A stretch of DNA of 64,000 nt from the NCBI GenBank assembly GCA_033439685.1, contig JAUEDM010000002.1, forward strand, positions 4,836,001 to 4,900,000, given 5' to 3'. Made by a program: the position numbers and the translations under genes. This stretch comes from Apodospora peruviana (lineage: Eukaryota; Ascomycota; Sordariomycetes; Sordariales; Lasiosphaeriaceae). Positions 23,045 to 35,304 of the stretch are shown here, in pieces. The notes under the pieces were generated by a model. The model saw only the letters and a list, made by a program, of their open reading frames with translations. It was not told where the DNA came from and made no database searches. Numbering within the stretch: position 1 is the stretch's first letter; each line of letters opens with the position of its first letter.

Positions 23045-25065
23045 TTAATATGGAGGCGGAGGCTGCTGAGGCGGCATAAACGCAGCACCAGCAGGCATCG
23101 GCATCGGCATCGGTGGTGGTGGTGGTGGGAATGGGAATCCTATTGGGGCTGCTTCTGGCGATTGTTGTTGCCCCTGAGACTGAGACTGGTCCCATCCCTG
23201 CGGCCATGCTGGCGGGGGAAACCGTTGCCCACCGCCGGTATACCGAGGAGACGGCATGTTGCGCCGAAAGGGCAGATTGATGGGTGCTGGTGGGATCCCG
23301 AAGCCGCTGCCTCCTGAATATCTCCTCCTTGATGCTGGTCGGCTGCTGCTGCTGCTGCCATGGTTGTTGTCGTCGTCATCTTCGTCGCTGCCACCACCAC
23401 CACCACCACCACTACCGCTGGCACTGCCGCTGCCGCCGGTATTACCATCAATGTCATTTTCACCGCCTTCTTGATTGTTATCATCGTTGTTAGTGTTATC
23501 GTTTTCATTGTGGCTGCTACCAGCGGCGCTACTGTTCCTGCCACTAGCAACTGCGGCGTCCTCGACACCAGTAACGGGAGGAGGCTCAGCTGTCACTATT
23601 CGTGGGACTGTGGCAGACGGGGGCCGCACGGGAACTGGTTGGACCGGTGCTGGCGGCGGCGGTTGTTGTTGTTGTCGAAGCATGCCGGGAGGCGGTTCTG
23701 GTGGTCGTCCTCCTGCCGCCGCTGCCCCCGGTTGTGGAGGAGGTCGAGGAGGGAAACCAAAGCCATCAGTAGCTCCAAACGGAGCACCCAAACCGCCCCA
23801 ATCCACCACTACCTCGCCGTCTTGTCTCGGAACTCCACCGCCACCACCACCACCACCACCACCACCACCAGAAGACGACGAGGTATTTGACGAAGAGGAA
23901 CCATCCCCCTTTCCACTCCCACCACCGCTACCGCTACTCCCGCCGGAAGAGCTGCCACTTCCACCGCTGCTGCTGGTTCCGTTCCCGCTGTCGTCGTCGT
24001 CAGAGGGGACGGTGAAGCTGGACATGACGGCGATGGAGATGAGCGTTATGGTTAGGAGCAGCGGTATAAGTTGGGCTGACGTAGAGACTTGGTTGACCAC
24101 CGCGGGCGAGATCCCGTTCCATTGGATTGAGAGCTCGATGGCGACTAGTACGGCGATGGTGACCGAGAGGCTGAGGAAGGTTTGCAGTTCGCGGGCCAGG
24201 GTTAAGGAGATTGGGTTGCTGTGACCACGATATTAGCTTTATGAATTTCGAGAACGGTGTGTTTGAAAGATGTTGGCAATGGTATAGCCAGGAAGGGGGT
24301 AGAGAGATAAAATAGCACGTGGAGAGTGGAGGCTGAAAGGGGTAAGGGATAAGGGGCTAGGAAGCCAAGTAAGTACCTCTTCCGCCGCCTCTTCCTCCTC
24401 CTTTTCTTTTTACTTGACCAGATTCCCCCGTCCATCCCAGCAAATATTACCGCCCCAATCATGACCATCAGCACCACAACCGAATTGTATCCCCGAAAAT
24501 GCGGATCCGCGAGCTCGATCCGGCCAAAGAGGAACCCATACTTGGCACATATCTCACCACCACCACCACCACCACTGCTGCCATTGCTGTTGTTGCTAGC
24601 GAGAAAATAGTCCACCCCTGACCACCAGAACCAGCACTGCAGACCACCAACGAGAAACAAAAAAATGATTTCCAGCGCGGGGATGAAGTCGTTCCTCCGC
24701 TTCTTATCATCATTCCCACCACGGTTACTGTTGTTCCGGCGGTGAAAACAACATGTGAATACACGCCAGATATACATGGGCAGGAGCAGGTATATTATTA
24801 TCGATATCAGTAGTATAGTAACGTAGACTTCGCCGGCTTGGAAGTCCTGGGGTGACTTGGCAGCGGTAGTCATGCAGAGACCGATGTATACGGCAAACGC
24901 GAGAACGAGGTGGGCGATGCGCAGTGTCATAAAGGGGGCATGAGCGCTCTCTGACATGCAGTTGAAGGCAATCAGAGCGAACCATAGCAGATAGAAGGAG
25001 AGGCGGATACCGAGGCCGTAGACATCGGCCGTGCCGGGAATACTGCAAGCCGAAGTGGAAGACAT
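23045..25065 (-). CDS. multi-span membrane protein of unknown function with low-complexity tail
   Basis: Exons 25065-24377 and 24218-23045 give 620 residues. The N-terminal half has about seven hydrophobic segments, for example LSFYLLWFALIAF, AHLVLAFAVYIGL, TILLISIIIYLLLPMY, IIFLFLVGGLQCW, VVLMVMIGAVIFAGM and, in exon 2, LIPLLLTITLISIAVM. A highly basic loop (KKKRRRKRRRKR) lies just before the intron. The YGLGIRLSFYLLW opening and the ARELQTFLSLSVTIAV block recall conserved fungal membrane proteins of unknown role. I do not recognise an enzyme or transporter family. The last 300 or so residues are runs of Gly, Ser, Asp, Asn and Pro from trinucleotide-like DNA, ending in PPPMPMPMPAG and QQPPPPY. 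They are probably disordered. The intron of 158 nt has donor GTACTT and acceptor TCACAG; the donor is the only weak element. Confidence 0.75.
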
Positions 25066-26639
25066 CGTTGGGTTTTGTTAGATAAAAACAAAACAGCAGG
25101 ACTTGTAGTTCGACACCCTCTGAACTTTAACTTGTAGAGTAAAATAATATACATGAAGTAGAACTGATAACAAACGATATGATCGTAATGGGTTTATCAA
25201 AGATGACACAGGCGGTTCGTTACTAATATGGTAAACACTTCCATCCAGGTACCTCGAGAGTCGGTCAGCAAAAAGGGGTTAGCTTAAAGGGCAATATGTT
25301 GTTCTCACTTCTCCCCTCAGGCTTTAGATTACATGGTACTACGATACCACATGGGGCACAGACTGGCGGACGAACAGATTGAAGAGCACAGAGACACATA
25401 TTGCCTCGTGCCCTCGACAACCGTTGAATTTTAACCCTTCTTCCCCCCCCCCCCCCCCCCCCCCCCGCTAGGTCATATTTGCACTTTGTCTCTCTTTGCT
25501 CCAACTCAAACACTCAATACCCACGACTCCTTCCTGAACATACGTAGAACCACCTGAGGATGTTCAAGTCGACAGCTGTCCCCTCCACCCACATACCCGA
25601 TATGGAACACATAGGAGCAAGACCTATCTCTGCACAAGCATGTGAAGAAGACCCAGATTGGTAGGTAAGGATCGGAAAGGCAAGGCATCAATGCCGGCAC
25701 AGGGTACCACTACCGGTCCCGAACAAGTACACGTACCACAAACAAAACACAGTATAAACAAATCTCTAGGATCAGGCATTGAACTCAACAACAAAAAAGT
25801 CGATCGAGGCCGGGGCCGGGTAACTGGACCCATGTCTTCCGTCCTCCCATGTGCGACGCGAGGAAACGCCTCCCCCCATCTTGTGTTCCCCTAAACCTCG
25901 CTGCCTCGCCAGACGGATGCTCTCGCGAATCATCCATTGCATTTGCATCCAGCATGTCTCGGGTAAGGTTGTCTTAAATGCTTGGTTTGACTGAGACAAC
26001 AACAGTGCAACCTATGTTTGTGCAGAGGACGAAAACTTGAAGGTCACATCACATGGAGGTAGTTAACATGCTGCTGCAAGAGAACTGTGGTGGTATATGC
26101 GTCACTGTTAGCTCATGTCTCTGACTGTTGGATGGATGTGTCTCTCCGACGAAAGGAGAGAGGACCTATGGCCTAGACCATCCAGATTTCAACACCGGGA
26201 AATACTCGTGAATATTCAGGTTATTTTGTTGGATGATACCAATTTATAGTATAAACCTTGGGTGTCAACAGCGTCGAGCTAGACAACTATATTTAAACTA
26301 AAAAGGAGAAAAAACTAACTTTCCCAAACGATGCTTCCCTCGTAAAGACGCCATAGAAGTGATGCAGAGCCATACAGACTGACAGTCCTCCATCCATGCC
26401 CTCTGCCATACTTTCTTTGCCTTGCTTGTTTACATTCAATCGACTGTGCCCGGTCAAAGCGTATTCCCAGCCCCTAGCCCTTAAATCCAAGTAACTAGGT
26501 TGGTCAGTCACAAACTCCATTCATTCCGTTCAATATTGCATCATCGTCGTCGTCATTCCTATTTCCTCACCCCCAGTTTCCCACCACATGACAATTCACA
26601 GCTTTCCCTCGACCCCCGATAGGACGGCGGCTTGACTCG
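25066..26639. other. intergenic, contains poly-C tract
   Basis: Promoter side of the membrane-protein gene and 3' side of the AhpC-like gene. It carries the 24-nt C run annotated separately. Small open frames (25506-25700, 25772-26002, 26293-26520) have no family features. Confidence 0.6.
25443..25466 (+). repeat. poly-C homopolymer, 24 nt
   Basis: Twenty-four consecutive C residues between TT and GCTA. It is intergenic. Runs this long are unusual in fungal DNA and are prone to length error in sequencing, so the exact count should not be trusted. Confidence 0.95.
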
Positions 26640-27871
26640 CTAAACCTCCCCCGCCTCCATCTTCATCGCACTAATCTGGCTCGCCATACTCAAGCCGGTC
26701 CCCTTCCTCGTCTCCAACGCCCGACTCCACCTCTTCTTATCCTTGATCGGCATCCCCTGCCCATCCAACCCAAGCACCTCCATCAGCTCCGGTATCTCAG
26801 CATGATCCCTCGTAGTCTTCATCCGATGACACCAAGTAACCCTCTTCTCCTCCCCTAAATCGTCTTCCCCTCTCCCATCCAAACTGGTCGCACTCGTATT
26901 ACTATACGACCCAAGTCTCCTCTCCACTTCATACCATGGCGTCGCCACTGGACTCTGCAGACTCAACGGCTCAAACAGAAACTCACCCCCGATCTGCCTC
27001 GCGTCGCCAGCCTTCGTCGCCAGCCCGCTCTTGATCTGCTTGAGGCCCTGAAACACCGACTCGATCGATGACTTCAAAATATTCTTGGTCGTGTACGCCG
27101 GCCTCGGCCCCATCGCGAGCGTCCTGATCATGCCCAGCTCGTCGTACAGCTTGCGCGTCGGGTCTGCGTAGATCGGAAACGGGCAGTTTGTCGCCGTGGC
27201 GTACATGTCGATCAGGCCTGGGTCGCCACACCCAATAACCGCGATGAAGGTGCTCACCGGCAGCCGGAGAAGAGCGTCAGGAGTAATAGACGTCGAGAGC
27301 TGGGTCAGGTATTCTTGGCATTGCTTTTGGCATGTCAGTCAGTCATCAATAGACCGAAAGGAAATGTTAGACTCACCCCGCAGAAAAAGTGCCGCACAAA
27401 TATTAGGAGAACCCGCCTCGCCGCATGCTTGCCCGTGTACAGACTTTTAAAGCTATGCGACTTGCCGTCGCGGTCCAGCACCATGTAGTTCTCGATCTTT
27501 TTCAGCGTTTCCGCGCTCGGGATTTGGTTGTTGCTGTCAACGGAGCCTTGTAAGTCATCTTGTTCTGGGTTGTTATTGATACTAGACGTTGCCGTCGCCG
27601 TCACCGCCCCCGCCCCGTCCGCTGCCGTCGTCGTCGTCGTCGTCGTCGACAAGGCGAGCTTCTTCTCCTTTTGACTGCTGGTGTCGCTGGTAGCAGCAGT
27701 AGCAGCCGTCGTCTGTGGATCGGATCCGCTTGGAAAGATTGTAGCCGGCGATGGTGTTGGCGCTGGCGGGGTCGGCCTGACGGTGCCGTTGGTTGTTTCC
27801 TCGGGAGAAGACGACGTCAGCGCCGCCGCCGTCGCCGCGGGTGGAGGGGGGTCTGATGATGCAGCAGCCAT
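26640..27871 (-). CDS. AhpC/TSA-like (PRXL2-type) thioredoxin-fold antioxidant protein
   Basis: Exons 27871-27377 and 27323-26640 give 392 residues. The N-terminal 110 or so residues are Pro/Ala/Thr/Ser-rich and probably disordered. The thioredoxin-like domain follows: VLLIFVRHFFCGQCQEYL, with a CxxC pair formed across the splice junction, then VIGCGDPGLIDMYATATNCPFPIYADPTRKLYDELGM split over the usual strands. Members of this family are putative peroxide-reducing enzymes related to peroxiredoxins; substrates are mostly unknown. The C terminus includes TWCHRMKTTRDHAEIPELMEVLG, which is family-like. The frame opens upstream without an ATG, so the start is placed at 27871. The intron acceptor is AAAAG ending at 27324; no YAG acceptor would give the CGQC motif in frame. 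Confidence 0.85.
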
Positions 27872-30111
27872 GTGTGGGTGTACGGTGGACGGTGGATGGG
27901 CAGACGAGATCACTTGAAACAGGCAGTTGTTGTTATGTTATGCGAAGATAAGGTAGGTAGGCACCTAGGTATATACCCGGTTAAGTCTGTGTATTTTTGG
28001 CAGCAGAAGAACGAAAATCCCAGGGAAAGTGGATGGCTATTATTATCAGTTTTCTTTGTTGCCGGTACGAGTTACTGCTTGCGTCAGTTGCGCTTGCGAA
28101 GAAAAGTGACAGATTGGAGTGGTAGGTTGGGGCGGCCGCTGCTCGACATATGTGAGACGAGACGTCAGTTCGTGGAGGGGCAGCAAGTGTGGGACTGGAG
28201 TGCTTTTGATAATGGAATCCCAAACCCGAAACATGGAACACCTTGGCAACGGCGATCGAGCCAAGCGCAGCACGATTGGGTCATTCGTCCACCTTTAAAC
28301 CCGGTAACAACGCGAAGTGCAATGCGTGCAACCGTAGCTGGATTGATGAGGCTTTGCTGAAAAAAATGCTGGGCTATCGAATCAAAAGGAATCGTCACCA
28401 AAAGCACGAATGGTTCAGTGAGCGTCACCGCTACCACAGTTAAGAAGACTAGACAACTTCCAACAGCTCAAGTATATGCCTTACAGAATTCCACCTACGG
28501 TGCATCCTTCAATCCTACATAACAAAAAAGCCCGTCTTCTTCAGGATCCAAAATCAATATCAAAATGATCAACCGATCTTTGCATGACACCCTCTCGCAA
28601 GGATGCAATCAAACTCTTGGCCCCCAACTTTGATGAACCCCAGAATCGGAAGAATCTCGCCAACGAGCCCACCCAACCGAAAAGAAAAAGCTTAATCAGT
28701 CATCAATCCTCGAACAGGGGTTCAAGTCAAGAGCTGCGCCACCTCGTCACATCCCTCAGCCTGGCCCGCTTGGGAGCTTGCTTTGCCAAGACCATTTTCA
28801 ACCTCACAATACTTTGTAAACCCGTTCCAATACAACCTGTTCATCCTTCAAATATATTGAATTGCAGCTCGTCAAGCCTTTAAATAGGTAGCCATGATAC
28901 CAGTTCCAAGGTAGTAATTAATCAATATTCGAGTTATAAAAGACACGAGAGACTCATCACACCGCTATGTATCTATTAGGACAACGGATACGATATCTCA
29001 GCTATATGTCAGGCGAGGAACGAATGTATGAATCTTACTCCGTATTGCAGTCAGGCTAACGGCTAGCTAGCAGTCTATGTTCTCACAAGAGTCGCAAAAC
29101 AGTTTTTTTTCATAAAAGCTACCTATCTATCAAACTGTGTGACGATAGTAAGGTAGATGGTTGATGCATCGCGACATGAGAGAATAGAACCTCCGCAACA
29201 GAGTCGGCCTTCACAAAGTCAAGGTGAACTAAATCCAGATCTCTTCCTCTCTCTGTTTCGCTGGTTGTAAAGAAGTGAAGTAAAATGCAAGGTAAAATCA
29301 ACACACAACGCACACGCTGATGGTGCAAACAGCGGGGGGGTAAAAAGAATGTAGCCGGTAGCCCTCTTCGCTTCATCAAGGGGCGAAGCATGTCCGCCTA
29401 TCTGTATCGTTCCTCATCGTCCTCCACTGAGATGTGGGAGACGGATGGTAGCCACAACTGGCAGAACAGATAGTTGTATGGATGATCTGTAACGACAAGC
29501 TTCCCTAGATTGGACCATCCTGATATCGGAGGGCCGATGTTCGGAAGGATAATGATAGGAGAGGCTGGTGAACCACTGTAGCAAGCCAACCCGGCCTTCG
29601 CTGCGGCGCTCATCCTCAACCACCACCGTAACTAACCCTCCTCAGATCAGCTACTGATGGCAATAGCACCAAGCCGCTGTCCACCTTCCCCAAAAACAAC
29701 CTTTAAACGATGATTCTTTCTCCTAGCAACCGCGCACAGAGCAAGACATACCCCAAGTCCAACGGTCCAAAACTATGAGCCATTGTTGCTGTGAGGATAG
29801 ATGGCGGATTCATGGCCACCGAGCAAGGTGAACCATCCAACTCACACCAGCATGCGACTGGGCTGCGCAGGGTTCGTTGGAACCCTAATAACCACGTCCT
29901 TTGCTTCTCGCATTCGAACAGGTCCTCCCAGCTCTTCCACAAGGTCTGATGCCATTGAAGATATCCGGTTTTGGAGCAGAGTAGCTCTCGGCGGTGGCGG
30001 CGAGCCTTAGTCGCTCTCCTACGCAACTGTCTCGATGCAAGTTTGTCGAGTGTTTCGCGACCGGAAAACAAGGGGTGTCATCAAACAAGTCTTCAGCTCG
30101 AAAATCCTGCA
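27872..30111. other. intergenic, no gene recognised
   Basis: About 2.2 kb between the AhpC-like gene and the 3' end of UPF1. Open frames at 27872-28360, 28584-28883 and 29703-30071 show no motifs. One TACTCCGTA 9-mer lies at 29036-29044. Part of the right end is likely the UPF1 3' UTR. Confidence 0.55.
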
Positions 30112-33100
30112 TCAGTCGAATCCAGATCCTATCTGGCTGGCAAAAGCCGTGCTGACACTCTTCTCATCGTCGTCAAAGCGCCGTCCGTACCCATTACCCA
30201 TGCCAAGGCGCCCGGAGCTCTCAACATACTGCTTCAATCGATCGCTGTGACTGTACGAGGTCGGCCGCGCTGAGCCAATGGCGTCGCTGAGCCCAGCACC
30301 GAGGCTAGCACCGCCCTGTCCGACACCCTTGCCACCAATGACGCTGGCACTCGCGTCAGTGAACTCGCTGTTCGCGACGCTCTCGCCGGCAATGCTCTCG
30401 GTGGCACGACCGCGGTTCTTGGCGCCAGGGCGGCCGGTGGTTGCAGTGCCAGGCAAACCGGGCCACTGCTCAGGATGGAAGTTTGAGAACATCTGGGGGT
30501 AGGCGGAACTCAAGCCGGCGCCGCCCAAAGCGGAGCTGTGGATGGATGATACGTCGTCGGGAATATAGGACACCATGGAACCAGTCTCGTAGTCGCGAGT
30601 TGAGCCGTTCAGACCCGCGCCGTACCGGCCATTCGGGTAGCCACTCGAGACATGTTGGGTCTGTTGTGACGACCGTTGGGGACGGAAGCTGATCTTGGGT
30701 CGGCCGAACTGCAGAAGTGAGGTCTGCAAGTTGGTGAGGGGTCCTTCAACAAGACAGTTGCGGTCCTTGAAATGAATGAGGAGATGATGCCACAGTTCGT
30801 GCTTGGCCAAGACCTTAGGATTTCCGACAATAACCAAGCCATATTTCGCTCGAGTGAGGGCGACATTAAGACGACGAGGATCCGAAAGGAAACCGATACC
30901 CTGGTTTTCGTTGGATCGGACGCAGGAGAGAACAATAAAGTCCTTCTCTCGGCCCTGGAATGCGTCGACGGAAGCGACTTCGACCTCTTTGTATAACTCC
31001 TTCTTGAAAGTTCCAGTGTTCTGCATGGTGCTAACAATGTAGCTGCGCTGGCCCTCATACGGAGTAATGACACCAATGTCACCCGGCTTGACACCAGCTT
31101 TGAAGAATCGTGTCACGATCTTCTCGACGTTGGAAGCTTCGGTGCGGTTGAGATATGACGTGCCCGATGCTGAGATCTCTTCGTTGCCCAGATTCGACCA
31201 GAACATCATCGGCGTCTCAGCAACCGGCCACGGGAAATCCACATCGCGGCGGGTTCGCTCTTTGGCGGTGACACCGTTCTGTAGCGATCCTTCGTAGAAC
31301 ATATTCGAAGGGAACTCGGAAAGGCAAGGATGCATGCGGTACTGTACTTGCAACCGATTAGGAACAAAATTGAGCTTCACCAGTCTCTCGAAGAGCGACT
31401 GGTTTAGTCCAGCCTTGGCAGCTTTCTTGTTCATGATAACTGGGCCCAGCTGCTTGTGGTCGCCGACGAGAACAACTTGCTTGCACCCTAGGACGAGAGG
31501 TATCATGCACTCAGGCTCAGCCGACTGAGTTGACTCGTCGATCAGGACGTTCCGGAACTTTATTTTAGATAGTCGAGGATCACCGGCACCCACGCAAGTG
31601 CAGCATACGACATCTGCATTGCTCAGGATCTCACGCTCAGCAGCGCGGGTCAGCTGCTTGAACTTCTTTTCGTCCTGGGAGACCAGCTCGCCGACCTCTG
31701 ACTTGAGCTCGGTGAGACGCTTGAGTTCGATGCTGGTGTCGTTCATTTTGACCTGTTCGTGCAGGGATAAGAAGCTGACAGATGACTCCACGTCCTCGCG
31801 CGACTTGGCTGTCAAGCGGACGACTTTCAGTCCCGTACGGTGAATTCGTTCGCACAGCTGGTCTACCGCGACGTTGGACGGTGCGCAGACAAGAACCTGG
31901 CTGTTGTTCATCTTTGCCAAATGGTAGATGATAGTCGCCGAAGTGACAGTCTTTCCAGTTCCTGGAGGACCTTGAATGAGACTCAGAGGATTTGACAGGA
32001 CATGTTTGATAGCGGCAATCTGGCTGTTGTTTAGTTCTGGCAACCCCGGGACATGGAACTTCTTAGGCATCTGCGTCTTCATAGGCGCAACAGCTACTTC
32101 GTGACCAAGCAGTTTGTGGAAAATAAATCCCGAAACGCTCAGCTCATCAACCGCAAATGTCTTCATCGCCAGCTGCATACGATCATATGATGTGGCCTTC
32201 CAGACGTAATCAGCCGAGAAGTTGTGCGTACACTCTGTCGGCACGGACTTGTCGTTGGCGGACTTACGCAACTCGAGGGTGACTTCGTTTCCCTTGTTGT
32301 CCGGGATTTTCACAACATAGCCAACGCCTTCCCAGGCAGGTCGAAGCTCTCCTTTGTACTTAAGTCGCATCTCATCGCCAATTGCCAACTTCACGTCTCC
32401 GGACTCAATTTTCGGGAGCACGAAGCTGGCCGTGTGCTTGTTATTGAGTCCATAGTCCCAACGGACCTGGAGCCCATCCTCCGACTGTGCTTCCTTGAGT
32501 TTCTTGTCGTAATCCGACTCCATCTTGACCAGGGGTCCGAAGGTGTTCTGGTAGTGATAAGGATCATCGTACTTTAGGAGCACAGACGGGGGCTCGTCAG
32601 TATCACCGACACTCTTCTCAAGGTCGGCAATAGTTGCGTTCGGGGAATCCTTCCACATCTCTTCGAGCTTGGCAATCATGGGCGGTGTAAGGTGTCTAGC
32701 TCGCAGCTGTTCGGCATCCGTGGGGGGCTGAACGAGCCAGCTCAGGAAAGATCGATCCTCAATAAGGGGCTGCCATCTCGAGATGTCCCAACTCATGTCT
32801 TTCGTTGACGTATTCGCGGCACAGGGTTGACGGCACAGCAGAACAACTACGGTGTCCGACTTAGCCGGGATGAAGCCGAGAAGGAAGACGTTCTTGGTCC
32901 CGCAGTTGTAGCATTCGAGGACAGTGTCGCCAAGGGACGACTGCGGGTGAAGCTGGACTTCCTTGTGCCGGGCTCGTACGAGGTGGTTGACGATGTGCGA
33001 GGAGATAGCATTGCCGCGAGCGCTGCAAAACCATTTATTGCAAGCAAGGCACTTGACCACACTCCCGGGAGCATGGATACCACAATACCTGTGGAAGTCA

Positions 33101-33451
33101 GTCAGCATACCAGCCCAAGCAAGATGGGCTAACAGTCACTTACGCGCAAGCATGAGCAGGTAGCTCTTTATCCTCCTCCGGGACGGCCAGCTTCAAGGCA
33201 TTCATCCCGTCAATTGGCACGCTTGCAAGGCTCTCCTCATCGTCGTCAAAGACCTCGGTCTCGTTATCGTCGTCGTCCTGGCGCCGTCGGGCATTTCCCA
33301 TGCCCCCGCGGGGGCCGCGTCCCCCGTAAACGCCATACAGCAGACTCTCGTCGGGGTCAATGTTGGATAGCTCATCGGAGCCACCAGCTTTAATGGCGGC
33401 AGCAGAGTCGGAAATTAGGTGGTTTCCGAGGTGGGTGAAAGCGCCCTCCAT
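30112..33451 (-). CDS. ATP-dependent RNA helicase UPF1 (nonsense-mediated decay)
   Basis: Exons 33451-33144 and 33088-30112 give 1,094 residues, a normal UPF1 length. UPF1 is the superfamily-1 helicase that senses premature stop codons and drives NMD in the cytoplasm. The N-terminal Cys/His-rich zinc domain is clear (HACAYCGIHAPG, CNKWFCSARG, LECYNCGTKN), formed across the intron. The helicase core has GPPGTGKT (Walker A, about residue 475), DESTQ (Walker B), QLGPVI, QYRMHP, VDAFQGREKD and RRLNVALTRAKYGLVIVGN. The C-terminal tail from about residue 900 is Gly/Ser-rich with scattered SQ/TQ sites, as in many fungal UPF1 proteins. The intron has donor GTAAGT and acceptor CCACAG. It is divergent from IMP4, with 679 bp between start codons. 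Confidence 0.97.
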
Positions 33452-34130
33452 GTTGCAAAGGGTTGCTATGATGATATCAGCACCTGGTTAGCGGACCGGG
33501 CGAAACAAGTTGCGTAGGACAAAGTCATATGGCAGGAGCGCCACTCTTATAGAGAGGGGTTGGCGGACACACCTAGGGTCAGGTCACCACCCTCGGGGGG
33601 GAAAAGATAGTTCGTGTCGATGCTAATGCTGCGCGCGCCGTTGTCGCAGTCTTGAAAATCGGAAGAAGGTTGAGGTGCGTGCGGCGAGAAGGTCACATCA
33701 TCGCTGGGGTAGACGGGAAGCGACTGCAGGTTGTTTGCAGGTTTGCAAGTCGATCTGGTGGCCTAATCTGCGTGCAATCGTGACTAGTACGTTCGGTTGC
33801 CGTGAGTCTCACCACAGTCTGCGATTTTTACAAGTTTGCTTTCCGAGTGTGGATGGTGGATGGAATTGGCTGCCCGCTTGTCCCTCAAAGTTTCCATTGC
33901 TACCCGGAGCCGAATGTGGGAAAGTGGCGCTAGGAAGCGGAACTTGCAGGGGGGCGCCAGGCCCGATTCTGGCCCATGATTCAACTTTTCAAGCCCCACC
34001 AAAAAGTCCAGTTCTTGACGACCGACGGATCTCGCGATACTCCGTAGTAAGGATAGTATTTTCAGCCTTGCGCGCGCATACTTGATTTGACAACATCAAG
34101 TTTCCCGACAGACCAAACAGGAACGCAAAG
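33452..34130. promoter_or_regulatory. shared promoter region of divergent UPF1 and IMP4
   Basis: Both start codons face outward from this 679-bp gap, so both promoters lie within it. One TACTCCGTA 9-mer is at 34038-34046, 85-93 bp before the IMP4 ATG. No TATA box is convincing. Confidence 0.5.
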
Positions 34131-35304
34131 ATGATTGTAAGTGACACAGACAACAGACCTGGGTTCTCTTTGGTTGAATGGCTGCTAATGCGACGACAGA
34201 GAAAACAAAGTCGCCTGAGGCGAGACTACCTCTACCGCCGCGCCGTGACGCTCAAGGTAACGATATCCAGTGAGCACCGTGACCTGGTCCGAGATCCATT
34301 GACTAAATGGAAGACAGGACGCCGAAACTGCCGAGAAACGAGCTCAGTTGCGAGAAAGCCTGGCGTCAGGCAGGCCGCTTCATAAAGACCTGGCGGACGA
34401 TCAACAATTGCGAAAGGACTACGACTACGACGTATCAACTGACATAAACAAGGATGGTGATATTGATGACGAGTATTCAGAGCTTTCGGGTGTCGTGGGT
34501 ATGCGAAGCCCCACGATCTTGGTGGGTTAACTTGTGGCTAACTCGGTATGCGCCAGACCCGCGGATATTGGTTACTACCTCGAGAGACCCTTCTTCTCGC
34601 CTCCAGACCTTTTCCAAAGAGCTGAGGTTATTAATGCCCACCGCTATACGTCTCAACAGAGGAAATCGTAAGTGCCTTCTTTCTGTGCACCTCTGCCACC
34701 TCGCTCTCTAACACGAGACCAGTTGTTCTGCCGGACCTCGTCCGATCCGCACAGTCGGAGCGATTATCAGACATCATCCTAGTCCACGAACACAGAGGAA
34801 CACCCACGGCGATTTCCATAAGTCACCAGCCACATGGCCCTACCCTTATGGCTAGTTTACATAACTGCGTATGTCAATACTCTGTTGCGATATTCGCTTA
34901 TTTTTACTAACACATCCCAGGTTCTCCGCCATGATTTACCTCGAGCTCTGGCAGGAACTGTAAGCGAAAGCTTTCCGCACCTTATTTTCGAGGGCTTTAG
35001 CACACCTTTAGGCGCTAGAGTCGTCACCATCTTGAAGCACCTGTTTCCGCCCAGAGACGCGACGGCAACCAAGGCACCTGGCAATCGGGTCATCACGTTC
35101 ATTAACTATGACGACAATATCGAAGTTAGGCATCATGTATACGTCAGAACAGGCTACGACTCGATTGAGCTGTCTGAGGTCGGTCCTCGGTTCACAATGA
35201 GACCGTTCCAGATAACGATGGGTACCTTGGAGAACAAAAACGCCGAGGTGGAGTGGAGTCTCAGACAATACACTCGCACTTCGAGGAAAAAGAACTACTT
35301 CTAG
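34131..35304 (+). CDS. U3 snoRNP protein IMP4 (Brix domain)
   Basis: Exons are 34131-34136, 34200-34256, 34318-34498, 34557-34667, 34723-34868 and 34921-35304, giving 294 residues, the usual IMP4 size. IMP4 works with IMP3 and MPP10 in the SSU processome, pairing U3 snoRNA with pre-rRNA in the nucleolus. The N terminus reads MIRKQSRLRRDYLYRRAVTL, followed by DAETAEKRAQLRESLASG. The Brix domain starts near residue 83 (DPRILVTTSRDPSSRL) and includes GTPTAISISHQPHGPTLMAS, FEGFSTPLGARV, NRVITFINYDD and FTMRPFQITMGTL. The protein ends YTRTSRKKNYF, matching family C termini. The first coding exon is just ATGATT (6 nt). It is chosen because GTAAGT follows it directly and the second exon continues the conserved text in phase. 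Confidence 0.95.

Noticed and set aside
23475..24224. 249-codon plus-strand frame opposite the membrane-protein gene
   Set aside because: Composed of Pro/Ser/Gly runs complementary to the low-complexity tail. The minus strand has transmembrane segments and a coherent splice.
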